DNA of 64,000 bases from Candidatus Helarchaeota archaeon (GTDB lineage: Archaea; Asgardarchaeota; Lokiarchaeia; Helarchaeales; JABXJV01), in NCBI GenBank assembly GCA_013375355.1, contig JABXJV010000057.1:1-64000 (forward strand), read 5' to 3'. Both the position numbers and the translations under genes were made by a program. A model generated the notes under the pieces. That model was not told the DNA's origin and ran no database searches. It saw nothing but the letters and a program-made list of their open reading frames with translations. This document shows positions 1-9,217 of this stretch, piece by piece. Numbering within the stretch: the first letter of the stretch is position 1; each line of letters opens with the position of its first letter.

Positions 1-526
1 AGAATTAGGAAAAATAATGAGTTAATTAATCTGAATTCTTTCTTCTTTAATCATATACTTTTTAAAAGTTTAAATAGGAATTCTAACAAGAAATATAAAT
101 CTGAAGAATTAAAAAATTAAAAAAAAAAAAACATAGATATTTATATTGCCAATTATTTTTTCTAATGAATCACTATTTAAGGAGTATAAATAACTCCAAT
201 AAAGAAATAGATTTTATATTATTAATCTAAGAAATCAAGAATGTGTTACTATTTTTACATTTAATTTTTCAGTAATTTAATTGTAATATTGCTTTTTTTA
301 AAAAAAGAATTTGTAGCTTTTAAAATGGTAATTACAAGGAAGAAAAAATTGTAAGACAAATACTTTTAATAATAATTTAGTAAAATTAAAGAACTTTTTA
401 CAATTAGGGGGATAGATTACTATCCAAATGACCTTATTAGTTGAATTTAATAAGGTTTATAAGTGATGAAATCAATATTTAATTTCAAAGGAGGTGTTGA
501 CTAAGAATCGAAAAGGAGGTGAAAAA
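1..526. other. AT-rich region upstream of the first gene
   Basis: No open reading frame that I would defend is present. The stretch is rich in A and T runs. A 17-base inverted repeat at 181-197 (GGAGT, seven AT bases, ACTCC) and a TATA-like motif near 456-462 are the only recognisable patterns. The TATA-like motif could serve the small gene starting at 527. No tRNA or CRISPR repeat is seen here. Confidence 0.5.
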
Positions 527-748
527 ATGGCGAAATATATAACAGTTAAGGAACTTTCACCGAAAGGACACAACACATATAGGATCGACGTAAATGAAAT
601 CACAGAATTTGTTCATAGAAAGTTAGATGGTCTTCATGTATTATATTGCGAACCAATGCAGAAGATTATCAGTAGTGTAAATGATTTTCGGGAGATTATT
701 GGATTAGTTAAAAAAGTTATGATAATTCCTAAAATTCGTGGAGGTTAG
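527..748 (+). CDS. Small protein of unknown function (73 aa)
   Basis: I do not recognise this protein. The ATG at 527 is preceded by AAAGGAGGTG at ideal spacing, which favours it over a GTG at 494 that would add eleven residues encoded by the ribosome binding site itself. The product is basic at both ends, has no membrane segment or cysteine motif, and ends in a Gly-Gly. It lies 13 bases before the next gene on the same strand, so the two may form one unit. It is next to CRISPR array 1, but nothing in the sequence ties it to CRISPR function. Confidence 0.6.
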   Translation: MAKYITVKELSPKGHNTYRIDVNEITEFVHRKLDGLHVLYCEPMQKIISSVNDFREIIGLVKKVMIIPKIRGG

Positions 749-761
749 ATGAAAATATAAA

Positions 762-1604
762 TTGAAATTAACTAATTTTATTAACTTTTTTAGATTCAAC
801 GGAGCAAAATTTGTAAAAGTCACGAATCAAACGATTTTTAAAAACGGTGATATTCTAAGAAAAGAATCCCTATATTATATAATAAAAGGAAATAATCTAA
901 AAAAAATTAATAAAGAAAAGGCTTACAAATTAATAAAACGAAATAATCATAAAAAAAATCTTAAAATCTTAGGAAAATCAAGAAAATCTAAAAAGAAATC
1001 GAGAAATCAAGCTTCTGATTATCAAAAAGACGAAAAACCATTGATAAATAATAAAGCAAACGGTCTATTAGAAAGCTTAATAAGAAAAGATTCCAATTTA
1101 CGAAAAATCTCTAACAAATTATGGGTCTCTAGTATAAACGGAAGGAAATATGGTATTGATCTATCTACTGGTGATGTATACTATAAAAATAAAAAACTTT
1201 TCGAGATTCACAGTGTCGCATGTTTTCAAATACCTCTGGCTTATCAAATAATTGCTAAATCTTTAACTATTGCATATAAACCATACCAAATCTGGCCAAC
1301 CATAGATAATTTATCCCAGGAAGAACGTGAAAATTATAAGACGGTTAAGTTAATAGCTAAAGAATTATTAGATAGCATCATAGAAGCAGATCCTCACTTA
1401 AAACAAGTTAATAGAGAAATAAAAATCAATAGTATAAATGGAAAAATCTACTATTTAAATTTAGAAAACGGCAAAGTCAATAGAGCTGATGGAAAATTCT
1501 GTTGTATTGGGGGATTGGGACTTAAAAATCTGCCACTAGAGGATATAATACTTGCTAAAACCTTGACTATCGTGTATAGCCCATCGCAAATTAATACACT
1601 TTAA
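762..1604 (+). CDS. Basic protein with an internally duplicated domain
   Basis: Unrecognised 280-residue protein with a TTG start. Its first 100 residues are very rich in lysine and asparagine, with a basic patch near 70-82. Residues about 102-176 and 202-277 are two copies of one module: both have LL.S.I....S/P.L, then S.NG..Y...L..G.V, then AK.LTI.Y.P.QI. The two copies are clearly diverged, so the duplication is old. The basic tail suggests nucleic-acid or membrane contact, but this is only inference. The gene ends about 40 bases before the far end of CRISPR array 1. Confidence 0.6.
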   Translation: MKLTNFINFFRFNGAKFVKVTNQTIFKNGDILRKESLYYIIKGNNLKKINKEKAYKLIKRNNHKKNLKILGKSRKSKKKSRNQASDYQKDEKPLINNKANGLLESLIRKDSNLRKISNKLWVSSINGRKYGIDLSTGDVYYKNKKLFEIHSVACFQIPLAYQIIAKSLTIAYKPYQIWPTIDNLSQEERENYKTVKLIAKELLDSIIEADPHLKQVNREIKINSINGKIYYLNLENGKVNRADGKFCCIGGLGLKNLPLEDIILAKTLTIVYSPSQINTL

Positions 1605-1645
1605 AACTTTTTTTTAATTTTCTTATTTTAAATGATAGTCTCATT

Positions 1646-2949
1646 CTTTGAATCCTCATTTTATGAGTTTAATCAATGAAACAAAACGAGACATCAGTCG
1701 GCGATTACTATATTATGATCTTTCAATCCTCATTTTATGAGTCTAACTAATGAAATAATCCTATTGACTAGCTTACGGGGTGATGTAACAATCTTTCAAT
1801 CCTCATTTTACGAGTTTAACTAATGAAATGTTACTGGATTTTACAAAGCACAACATGGATTCTCAATCTTTCAATCCTCATCTTACGAGTTTTTACCATT
1901 CCAAAAAAACAGCTAGAAAATCAACAGAATCCTACTTTCAATCCTCATTTTATGAGCTTAATCAATGAAACGAGGTAAGGACGAGAGCAGTGTTAAAGAA
2001 TTTAGTCTTTCAATCCTCATTTTACGAGTTTAATCAATGAAACTTGTGGGTGACCTTGAAGAAGAACGGATCTATTACTTCTTTCAATCCTCATTTTACG
2101 AGTCTAATCAATGAAACTTACACACATGGTGCTAACAGGAATATAGAATATGCCTTTCAATCCTCATTTTATGAGTCTAATCAATAAAACCAGTAATAAA
2201 ACCTAATACAAGATTTTATATGCCAAACTTTCAATCCTCATTTTATGAGTTTAATCAATGAAACGTTGTTATGGGTGCGTATTATGATTGGCAACCAAGT
2301 AACTTTCAATCCTCTTTTTATGAGTTTAAACAATGAAACCGCTGCTACTTCTGTTGCTATCGGGGAACAATGGATCTTTCAATCCTCATTTTACGAGTCT
2401 ATATACTGAAACTATGAAGCATATCTTGTGAAAATGATTGTAATATATATTTCAATCCTCATTTTACGAGTAAATTAACTGAATTAAATTGACATTCACA
2501 AATGGAAAGCTGAATGGATTTTTCAATCCTCATTTTACGAGTCTAATCAATGAAACACACACCAGTACTATCAGATGTAAAAACTGTCCAACCTTTCAAT
2601 CCTCATTTTATGAGTCTAATCAATGAAACCAATTATGAAACGCAATGATATCTATGGTACTATTAAACATATATCTTTCAATCCTCATTTTATGAGTTTA
2701 ATTACTGAAATCACAACATGATGGAACAAATTATTAAGGAGTTTTAACCTAACAATTGAAACTGAAATACAAACGTAAAAATGAGTCACAAGACTTTAGA
2801 TTTCAATCCTTCTTTTACGAGTCTTATGAGTCAAAACGTACAAGGTCTTAGCTTCCAATCCACATCGACTTTTTTAGCGGTAAATATATTTGGCTAGTCG
2901 ACTGAGTACTTTCTTTTCAACCCTCATTTTATGAGTAGGCCAATAAGAT
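1646..2949 (-). CRISPR. CRISPR array 1 (about 18 repeats)
   Basis: Repeats of 37 bases read on the minus strand as GTTTCATTGATTAA...ATGAGGATTGAAAG. On the plus strand they start near 1646, 1720, 1793, 1868, 1935, 2007, 2081, 2154, 2228, 2303, 2376, 2449, 2520, 2593 and 2675, with decayed copies near 2800, 2852 and 2913. Spacers are about 35-38 bases and all look different. The 3-prime ATTGAAAG is the usual archaeal crRNA handle, which sets the direction as minus, the same as the cas operon. The upstream end lies only 16 bases beyond the cas6 stop, so there is no room for a leader. Repeats at that end, and the one at 1868, are heavily mutated. Confidence 0.95.
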
Positions 2950-2964
2950 TATTAAAAATTTTTA

Positions 2965-3918
2965 CTAAACACTTTGAACTATTTCAATTTCATTAGTAGA
3001 TGCAATTTCTAGAGGAAATTTAAATTGATCCAGTTGTTTAATAAACCCTAGACCAAAGGATGAATTTGGACCAAGACCAAGAATTGTTCCAACAGTTATC
3101 AACCATCTTCCTACAATATCAATTTCATCCAATTCGTATTTTATTATCCCAGTACAGCCCCGAAATGTTTGTTTTCCTGACCTCAAAGATTTACGTTTTA
3201 AGAAATGAGGATGTCGTTTAAAGTCAATTATTCGACCTTTTGTTTTGAAATTTGGAATTTTTTGTTGATTACCGTATTGATTTGTAAATAATATAAGTCT
3301 GTTTCTTATCTTTTTCAATAATTTATGGAAAGGGAGTGGAAAATCATCTCCTATATAGGGAGTTCGGAAACCGATTATGAGTTCATCTCTTTTATAAGGT
3401 AATAGATTGTTAATCTTAAATGGCATTAGTTTATCATACTCAACTACATCACCATTGTAAATAAGATTTCCCGAGAATCCGCAATTAATCTTCTCAACAT
3501 AGAATCTATTCATGTTATCATATCTGAGAGAGCCCAGACCTCTTCTTCCTAAATAGTTTAGCCCTTGGACAATATAAGGGAGAAATTTTTCAAACTTTCC
3601 AAACATCAAGATTTTAAGTGTATAATGCATTCCATTAGAATACATTAACTTTCTACCAAAAAAGGGAGGAATGAAGATAATAGGTTTAACAGGAGAAGAA
3701 TAACCCCTTGCAGAATCTGTATTTTCGTAGATATAGAAGAATAGACAATCTTTTCTGTCATTACAACACATACATTCAGGAATTTTTGCTGTGCAGCATA
3801 CAAATTTCAAATATCTTCCAAAACTACCCCTAAAAGCAGACCCTAACCAATAATCCAAGTAGACTGAAGTATAGAAATTTAATTCCACATCAAGCTCTGC
3901 CATTTTTAACATATTCAA
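2965..3918 (-). CDS. cas6: Cas6 pre-crRNA endoribonuclease
   Basis: RAMP-fold nuclease that cuts the repeat RNA to make crRNAs. The N-terminal part has a cysteine cluster (CC, C.CC, C near residues 41-58) as in Cas6 proteins with a small zinc-binding insert. The middle carries LMFGKFEKFLPYIVQGL and GRRGLGSLRY, and the C-terminus has the hallmark RS..Q...RGCTG.I.YE followed by the glycine-rich GLGPNSSFGLG. TTG at 3918 overlaps the upstream stop (TTGA) and has GGAGGTG six bases before it. It is the last gene of the III-D operon, immediately upstream of array 1, the expected processing partner for both arrays. Confidence 0.88.
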   Translation of the reverse strand: MNMLKMAELDVELNFYTSVYLDYWLGSAFRGSFGRYLKFVCCTAKIPECMCCNDRKDCLFFYIYENTDSARGYSSPVKPIIFIPPFFGRKLMYSNGMHYTLKILMFGKFEKFLPYIVQGLNYLGRRGLGSLRYDNMNRFYVEKINCGFSGNLIYNGDVVEYDKLMPFKINNLLPYKRDELIIGFRTPYIGDDFPLPFHKLLKKIRNRLILFTNQYGNQQKIPNFKTKGRIIDFKRHPHFLKRKSLRSGKQTFRGCTGIIKYELDEIDIVGRWLITVGTILGLGPNSSFGLGFIKQLDQFKFPLEIASTNEIEIVQSV

Positions 3919-4634
3919 ATTGCACCTCCAGATATTTGCTTATAAAAATCCTGAAATTTCATCTCATTTGCAGCTATATTGATGTCTCTGTTTTTTTCAT
4001 AGTCAAAAATTTTTATTTTGAGATTATTTAAAGTAAATGAACCAAGTCCTGCACTCTTCATTCCGCCGATTTTAATGCGTTCATTCATTAATTCCGATAT
4101 TATGAAACATAATACCTTAAACTCCTCAGACTTCTCATCAGTATTTTCAATCATTAATTTAAATCGAAATTTTTGACCCGGGCTAATAGTTTGGACAAAA
4201 GCTAATTGACCTTTCAAAGTGGTTTTTGATTTTCGATCTATGCCAATGCGTGTTTTTCTATCAATATTTGTGGTTTCATCTAACAAATTTGCATCATAAA
4301 ATTTAGTCTTGCCTTTTTTTATTAGAGATCCAAATAATTTACAAACGGAACAAGAATGAGTAATTTCACCATCTCTATTTTTTAATTCTTGCATTGGTGT
4401 ATCTTTGCTACAAGTATTGTCTTTATTCCACAACCTTTCAAATTCGGAACGAAATAGTCCTTTCAATGAGGTAGCGGAGATTATTGGAACTTTATTTCCA
4501 TCTATAGTGTTGACAAGAAGAACTGGATTTTCAGAGGTCGCACTTGAAGTTTCAGTAGCACCGATTCTAAATGCTGTGGTGGCTTTTAATTCACCATCAA
4601 TGAAAATTCTCTTTTTTAATTGTATCGAACTCAT
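3915..4634 (-). CDS. Cas7-family RAMP protein (III-D backbone, fifth copy)
   Basis: A 239-residue Csm3/Csx7-type RAMP subunit expected to line the crRNA in the effector. It has the glycine-rich start (RIGATE), SATSLKGLFRSEFE, the C..CKLFG zinc motif and the C-terminal IGG.KSAGLG loop. The ATG at 4634 is preceded by GGGGTG and lies one base from the csx10 stop. By alignment to the other Cas7 copies, the aspartate that cuts target RNA in Csm3 is replaced by asparagine (Asn36), so this subunit may not cleave. It overlaps cas6 by four bases. Confidence 0.85.
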   Translation of the reverse strand: MSSIQLKKRIFIDGELKATTAFRIGATETSSATSENPVLLVNTIDGNKVPIISATSLKGLFRSEFERLWNKDNTCSKDTPMQELKNRDGEITHSCSVCKLFGSLIKKGKTKFYDANLLDETTNIDRKTRIGIDRKSKTTLKGQLAFVQTISPGQKFRFKLMIENTDEKSEEFKVLCFIISELMNERIKIGGMKSAGLGSFTLNNLKIKIFDYEKNRDINIAANEMKFQDFYKQISGGAI

Positions 4635-4635
4635 T

Positions 4636-5727
4636 TTAAACACCCCAAATAGTAAATATATTAAATCCATTTTGTCTTAGAATTTCATCGCCAACTCCCT
4701 TTAATTCCTTGACAGCTAGATCTTCTATAGAATTCTGATCCATATTATCTGCTTTATAAATAAAGACAGAACCAGGTGCCCCTGCCTTGAATCTAGGCTT
4801 TTGGGTATTGGTATGTAATGCCCAACCCGATACAAACTCTGTTGAGCCGATCGCTTTTTCTAAATTTACTTTTTTTCCATTAAGGTTTAATTCATCTATT
4901 CTTGGGATAGATTTCAGACCATCTGATGACCATTTAAGAGAGGCAAAGGGTGTTAGACCAATAAGTATTACGCGTTTTGCTTCATCAATACTCTTCTTTA
5001 TCTTGGAAATAATATCTGAAATAACATTATCCCAATTCTGAACTTCTGATTTAATAACTATTACACCATAACCTCTGGATTTGCCACGTCCTACATGAAT
5101 CCGTTCTAAATTTTTTACTTCAGTTTTTAATTCATTACCTTCGCCAAAAAGTAAAGCCTTAAAAGTAGTATGTTGTTGAATTGCTTCATAATAGAAAAGC
5201 ATGCCCTCCATTGTACTCATTAATTCTCGATCGATTGCAATATTTGTTTTAAATACTTTATTGACTTCTATTGGCTTATTACAATCAGAGCAATAAGGTC
5301 CAAATTGTTTTGCAAATGGTTTATATTCACATTTTGGACATCTGTCTTTCATTTTTCCCTCTTTTGTATATAACAAAGTAGAATCTACTAATTCTCCGCA
5401 ATTTTTACATCTTTCTATAGTTCTTGGTGTTATATTGAATATTTTATGGCTTTTACACTTTTCTACTATTGGAATCCCAGGTTTCACTATCAATTTATCA
5501 AGAACTTTAGCTTTAAAAAAGCAAGTATCGTTATTACATTCATCACAATTATTAATATTAGGAACATTACAGAATTTCTTTCTCAATTCTGTCAAAATTG
5601 CTCCTTTTAACATGGATGCTGGAATATATTGAAGAGACATATAGCTATTTCCAATTGGCAGATTGTTGGTGACTATAACCGGCGAAATTGCAGAAAGGTT
5701 TAATTCCAATGCGAATGTTTCATTCAT
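4636..5727 (-). CDS. csx10: Csx10, Cas5-group RAMP subunit of type III-D
   Basis: A 363-residue protein that defines the subtype. It begins with a RAMP core (YIPASMLKGAILTELR), followed by a long cysteine-rich insert with four CxxC-like pairs between roughly residues 55 and 175, then IAIDRELMST..G.LFYYEAI, and the arginine- and glycine-rich HVGRGKSRGYG loop that is typical of Csx10. In III-D complexes this subunit binds the 5-prime handle of the crRNA. The ATG at 5727 has GGAGGC upstream and overlaps the preceding gene by eight bases. No frameshift is seen. Confidence 0.85.
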   Translation of the reverse strand: MNETFALELNLSAISPVIVTNNLPIGNSYMSLQYIPASMLKGAILTELRKKFCNVPNINNCDECNNDTCFFKAKVLDKLIVKPGIPIVEKCKSHKIFNITPRTIERCKNCGELVDSTLLYTKEGKMKDRCPKCEYKPFAKQFGPYCSDCNKPIEVNKVFKTNIAIDRELMSTMEGMLFYYEAIQQHTTFKALLFGEGNELKTEVKNLERIHVGRGKSRGYGVIVIKSEVQNWDNVISDIISKIKKSIDEAKRVILIGLTPFASLKWSSDGLKSIPRIDELNLNGKKVNLEKAIGSTEFVSGWALHTNTQKPRFKAGAPGSVFIYKADNMDQNSIEDLAVKELKGVGDEILRQNGFNIFTIWGV

Positions 5728-6361
5728 TTTCAAATGCCTCCTTTGCAATACTTCTTACTTCATCTGGTAATTCTCCTAGATTTAAGGAGGTTATTTTAAG
5801 ACTGCCCCCATATCTTCCGATGCCGTAAATTTGTAGTTCTCTAATTGCATAGGTCAATAATTTTGATTCATCAGTAGTTAATCCCTCACATATTATATTA
5901 AATTGAAAATTTTGACCTATTCCCACCGCTTCATATTGAAAGAGTGCGCCTTTCTCAGTAACTCTGCTTTTACTGTTCAATTTTATTCCGGTGTATTTAT
6001 CAAATATTATTTCTTTATCTTTAGAAATCGCATCTTCCACAATAATTTTCGATGGTATATTAGGTGCTCCGAAAATAGAGCATACGTGGCAATTTGTACT
6101 TTTATGTGCTTGAGTGATATCTTCAGGTTTAATTTTTCCACAAGATTTTAATCCTAACAAATGAGCGATCTTCATTGCATTCGTTCTTAAAACGCCTTTT
6201 ATTGATGTAGCGGGTATAACGGGTTTATATTTTTCTCCAACTTTTACTTTTTGAATTTGTTGAAATCTTGAAGGTCTAAAATCCATCTGTCCTGTTCCAA
6301 TTATTAACTTTTCATCCGTTTGTATTCCGATCTCTAATATAAATTTATTATTTTCGCTCAT
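5720..6361 (-). CDS. Cas7-family RAMP protein (III-D backbone, fourth copy)
   Basis: A 213-residue Csm3-like RAMP subunit. Recognisable parts are IIGTGQ near residue 20, IPATSIKGVLRTNAM, the zinc motif CHVCSIFGAP, and the C-terminal YGIGRYGGSL loop. Start ATG has GGGGGTC upstream. The residue that aligns with the catalytic aspartate of Csm3 falls in a glutamine-rich stretch (RFQQIQ), so RNA cleavage by this copy is doubtful. The gene is one base from cas10 and overlaps csx10, which indicates tight translational coupling within the operon. Confidence 0.83.
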   Translation of the reverse strand: MSENNKFILEIGIQTDEKLIIGTGQMDFRPSRFQQIQKVKVGEKYKPVIPATSIKGVLRTNAMKIAHLLGLKSCGKIKPEDITQAHKSTNCHVCSIFGAPNIPSKIIVEDAISKDKEIIFDKYTGIKLNSKSRVTEKGALFQYEAVGIGQNFQFNIICEGLTTDESKLLTYAIRELQIYGIGRYGGSLKITSLNLGELPDEVRSIAKEAFENE

Positions 6362-6362
6362 A

Positions 6363-8909
6363 TTAAAGACCCCCTGTAAAAATTTTTGTTAGGAAATAGG
6401 TATCAATCAAATTACATGGTTTATTGTTTAATAAACTAAAAGAGAGAGACTTAGTAATTTTTCGATATATATCTGTATTCTTCTTTTCTTTTTGGAGCAT
6501 GTATAAACCATAGGTCGTAGCTTTTTTCATATCTTTTTCCACTGAATCGTAATCGAATATACTCAAAATATCAAGCAAACAATTTCGATAATTCGTTAAA
6601 ACAGAGTCTTTTTTATAACCTTCTAGCATTAATTTTTGCTCATCGTGAATGTTTTTGATTAATTCTGTTTCATTGGAACCGTCAATTGAAAACATTAAAT
6701 TTAATATTTTAGAAAAATCATCAGTCCTATCTATTGATATCGCAAATGGGCGAGAAAGATATTGGTTATTAGTGTCTTGCTTCATAATGCGTCTGTGTTC
6801 TCTTAATAGATCTTGACTATAACTTCCTCCTCTTATATCTTCAAAATCTAAAAATCCTATCTTATTTTGTTCAGTACGACTTCTTTGTTTTGCAATAATT
6901 AATAAAAGTTCCGCTATATCCATCCCGAATCGGACCGGTTCTCTTGGGCTTTGTGTAATAATACCAATTGAAAGCGTTGTCAGTCCACCCATTACTTCAT
7001 AGAATTTTCGCATTAAAATTAACGCAGCAGGAACTGAAATCCAACCTGGTAAAAATAATAATAAATCATCACCACCTCTATATATCTGCCCTAGATTAAT
7101 TCTTGCAACCATTTCATTAGAATGAATATCTTCTCTATCGTAACTTTTCTCAACTAAATCAAGTACTTCTTGAATACACGTATCCATCGCGATATCAGTT
7201 AGGATACTTTTTTCTACAAGTTGTGAAATGGTTAAAGAATTTCCAAAAAACTTACCCATTTCATTTCCATCGGCTTTTATTATTCCAAGAGACATAGCTT
7301 GCTTTCTTTTTCCAGAATCGGCGTCTTCTACATCTTTTTGACTCCAACCCGCAATAAATTCTGGAATATTATTTTTGATAATATCCCATTTTAGGGTCAA
7401 TTTTTGATTCTGCCAAATATTTGCAAAGGATTTGCCATATAATATATTATAAGATTTATCCCGTTTCTGCATACAAGAATCGCATATGTCTTCTGAAGCT
7501 TCTCCATATTCTTGAATTGTTAAATTTGCAATTCTCTTATTGCAAGATGAACAAACCTTCTTGTATCCTTGAATTATTTTAGCTTCTGGTTCCAAACATA
7601 AATCGGATTTTACCTCTGCCAATTTTCCTAGAAGTTCGGAATAAAAACCACCAAATACAAAATCTACTAAATCAAATAATTGATCTGCGGTTGTCATAAT
7701 AGCCCCTTGTTTGGTTGCGTTCCCAAATGACTCTTTCATGACCTTTTGTAATTTTTGGCTATTAGCTGCAGGTCCAAAAAGAACAATATTTCCACCACCA
7801 TAAAAAATAAGGTTTTCTGGAGGTATTTGATTGTTCCATAATGCATATATTACTCCGATCAATTGTTTTTTAGATTCGTCTTCATAACCGACTGTTAATG
7901 CCTCATCTATTATTATTGCTCCCCCTTTAATTTCTTTTAACTTTCTGGATTTATCAACAAATCCTTTTATTTGCCTTGCATCTCCTATAATTAAAGAGAT
8001 TGCCCCTTCATGTTTATCCGTTTTTTCATAGCTTTTTAATTCATCGGGAACATACTTCTTTCGAAATAATTCCACAGAATCTTTAGTGATTTCCAATAAT
8101 TTATCAGCGTGTTTTTTCCATTCACTCCAATCATTAAATTTTGTTTGGTCTTTAACCCATGAAAAATTTTGATCAATTTTTGGTAAAATTTCCATAGCTA
8201 TTTTAGTAGCACGATCATAATTAGATGAAGAACGATCTGCAAGTCTTAAGTGGTTATATAATTCTCGATTTGGATAATCGGGAGGAATTGAGTCGTGATG
8301 ATGCTTAATTCCATTCATAATCTCATTGAATATAGGTGGACTTATGTAATTCTCAAATATCTCCTTAAGCTTAGGTATAGTGGCCGAAACATGACTTTCT
8401 CTTTCGTAAGGTTTGCCAAGATCGTGGAAGAAGCACGCAAATCGTAATTTTTCTAAGTTTTCTTGATTAAAACCCTCTTTAGCCGTTGCATTCAAATAAT
8501 TTGACACTGCCAAAGCACTTGTAGTTTTTAGATGCACCCAAAGAGAGGAAGTATTTAATATAGGTCGTGTATCGGAAGGAATAGTTAAGAATTTCTTTGC
8601 AAGTTCTTCATTTCTATCAAAAAATTCTTCGAATGCAATTGGATCTTTTAAAAATATATACGATAACATGAAACTTGCTACTTGTCTGCGCATTTTTGAG
8701 AGACAACCTTCAACCAAAAACATAAAAGCATCATTAAATTTCTTTAAATCGTTGCCAGTTTTTATCTCTTTTACCAATTCATTTTTAATAAGGTTAATGA
8801 CTTCAATAATAAAATCTTCAAAAATCTGTAATTCGTTTTCGATTATATCAGCATTGCAAAATTTATTACCGTCCCATTTTGGAATTAAATGACCCTTAAT
8901 GATATTCAT
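6363..8909 (-). CDS. cas10: Cas10, large subunit with HD nuclease and GGDD cyclase
   Basis: Signature subunit of type III CRISPR systems, 848 residues. An intact HD motif (HDLGKP, near residue 160) predicts target-activated DNA cleavage. The first palm domain is degenerate (YGGGN in place of GGDD). A four-cysteine zinc ribbon (CSSC...CDSC) separates it from the second palm, which has KADGNEMGKFF and an intact GGDD near residue 612 and should make cyclic oligoadenylates. The C-terminal part is helical. Start overlaps the previous stop as ATGA. No CARF-domain effector is found in the window, so the receptor of any cyclic oligoadenylate signal must be elsewhere. Confidence 0.93.
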   Translation of the reverse strand: MNIIKGHLIPKWDGNKFCNADIIENELQIFEDFIIEVINLIKNELVKEIKTGNDLKKFNDAFMFLVEGCLSKMRRQVASFMLSYIFLKDPIAFEEFFDRNEELAKKFLTIPSDTRPILNTSSLWVHLKTTSALAVSNYLNATAKEGFNQENLEKLRFACFFHDLGKPYERESHVSATIPKLKEIFENYISPPIFNEIMNGIKHHHDSIPPDYPNRELYNHLRLADRSSSNYDRATKIAMEILPKIDQNFSWVKDQTKFNDWSEWKKHADKLLEITKDSVELFRKKYVPDELKSYEKTDKHEGAISLIIGDARQIKGFVDKSRKLKEIKGGAIIIDEALTVGYEDESKKQLIGVIYALWNNQIPPENLIFYGGGNIVLFGPAANSQKLQKVMKESFGNATKQGAIMTTADQLFDLVDFVFGGFYSELLGKLAEVKSDLCLEPEAKIIQGYKKVCSSCNKRIANLTIQEYGEASEDICDSCMQKRDKSYNILYGKSFANIWQNQKLTLKWDIIKNNIPEFIAGWSQKDVEDADSGKRKQAMSLGIIKADGNEMGKFFGNSLTISQLVEKSILTDIAMDTCIQEVLDLVEKSYDREDIHSNEMVARINLGQIYRGGDDLLLFLPGWISVPAALILMRKFYEVMGGLTTLSIGIITQSPREPVRFGMDIAELLLIIAKQRSRTEQNKIGFLDFEDIRGGSYSQDLLREHRRIMKQDTNNQYLSRPFAISIDRTDDFSKILNLMFSIDGSNETELIKNIHDEQKLMLEGYKKDSVLTNYRNCLLDILSIFDYDSVEKDMKKATTYGLYMLQKEKKNTDIYRKITKSLSFSLLNNKPCNLIDTYFLTKIFTGGL

Positions 8910-9217
8910 TTATTAAGCCCCCAAAAATTGCTCAAATTTTCGCTAAATTTCCTAATTTTTTCATTACCATCAATGATGTTTTGAATTCTATCATGAAAGA
9001 CAAATTTTTCTTCTTCCTTTGGATCACTCATTTCATAGTCTTGAGCATTGTTTTTAAACCATTCAATTTTTTGAATCTTATTGTTGTTTGTCTTATATGC
9101 AACCCCAAAAGTGCCTAATTTATCCAATTCTTGAGTTATTTTTGTCCCAAAATGTTCATCGACCATGAAGAATATTTCAAAATCTTTTAATTTCTGTTTT
9201 AAATCTTCAGCTAACAT
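8906..9217 (-). CDS. Small protein inside the III-D operon (103 aa)
   Basis: I do not recognise the sequence. The ATG at 9217 is preceded by GGGAGG and overlaps the upstream Cas7 stop by seven bases, so it is translated as part of the operon. The protein is acidic and likely mixed alpha/beta, with K(I)QKIEWF in the middle. Type III-D operons often carry a small accessory gene (csx19) near csx10 and cas10. Position fits that role, but I see no motif that proves it. It could also be a second small subunit. Confidence 0.6.
   Translation of the reverse strand: MLAEDLKQKLKDFEIFFMVDEHFGTKITQELDKLGTFGVAYKTNNNKIQKIEWFKNNAQDYEMSDPKEEEKFVFHDRIQNIIDGNEKIRKFSENLSNFWGLNK

Noticed and set aside
181..197. 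GGAGT...ACTCC inverted repeat
   Set aside because: Five-base arms in an AT-rich region with no linked gene nearby; not enough to call an operator or terminator.
494..526. GTG start 33 bases upstream of the first small gene
   Set aside because: These codons are made of the ribosome binding site of the ATG at 527; the ATG has ideal spacing.
4405..4680. Plus-strand ORFs inside the cas operon (for example 4405, 4787, 5435, 5903, 8668, 9269, 10654)
   Set aside because: They are antisense shadows of well-supported RAMP and Cas10 genes and show no motifs.
8906..9217. Firm call of csx19 for the small operon gene
   Set aside because: Position fits but no motif supports it.
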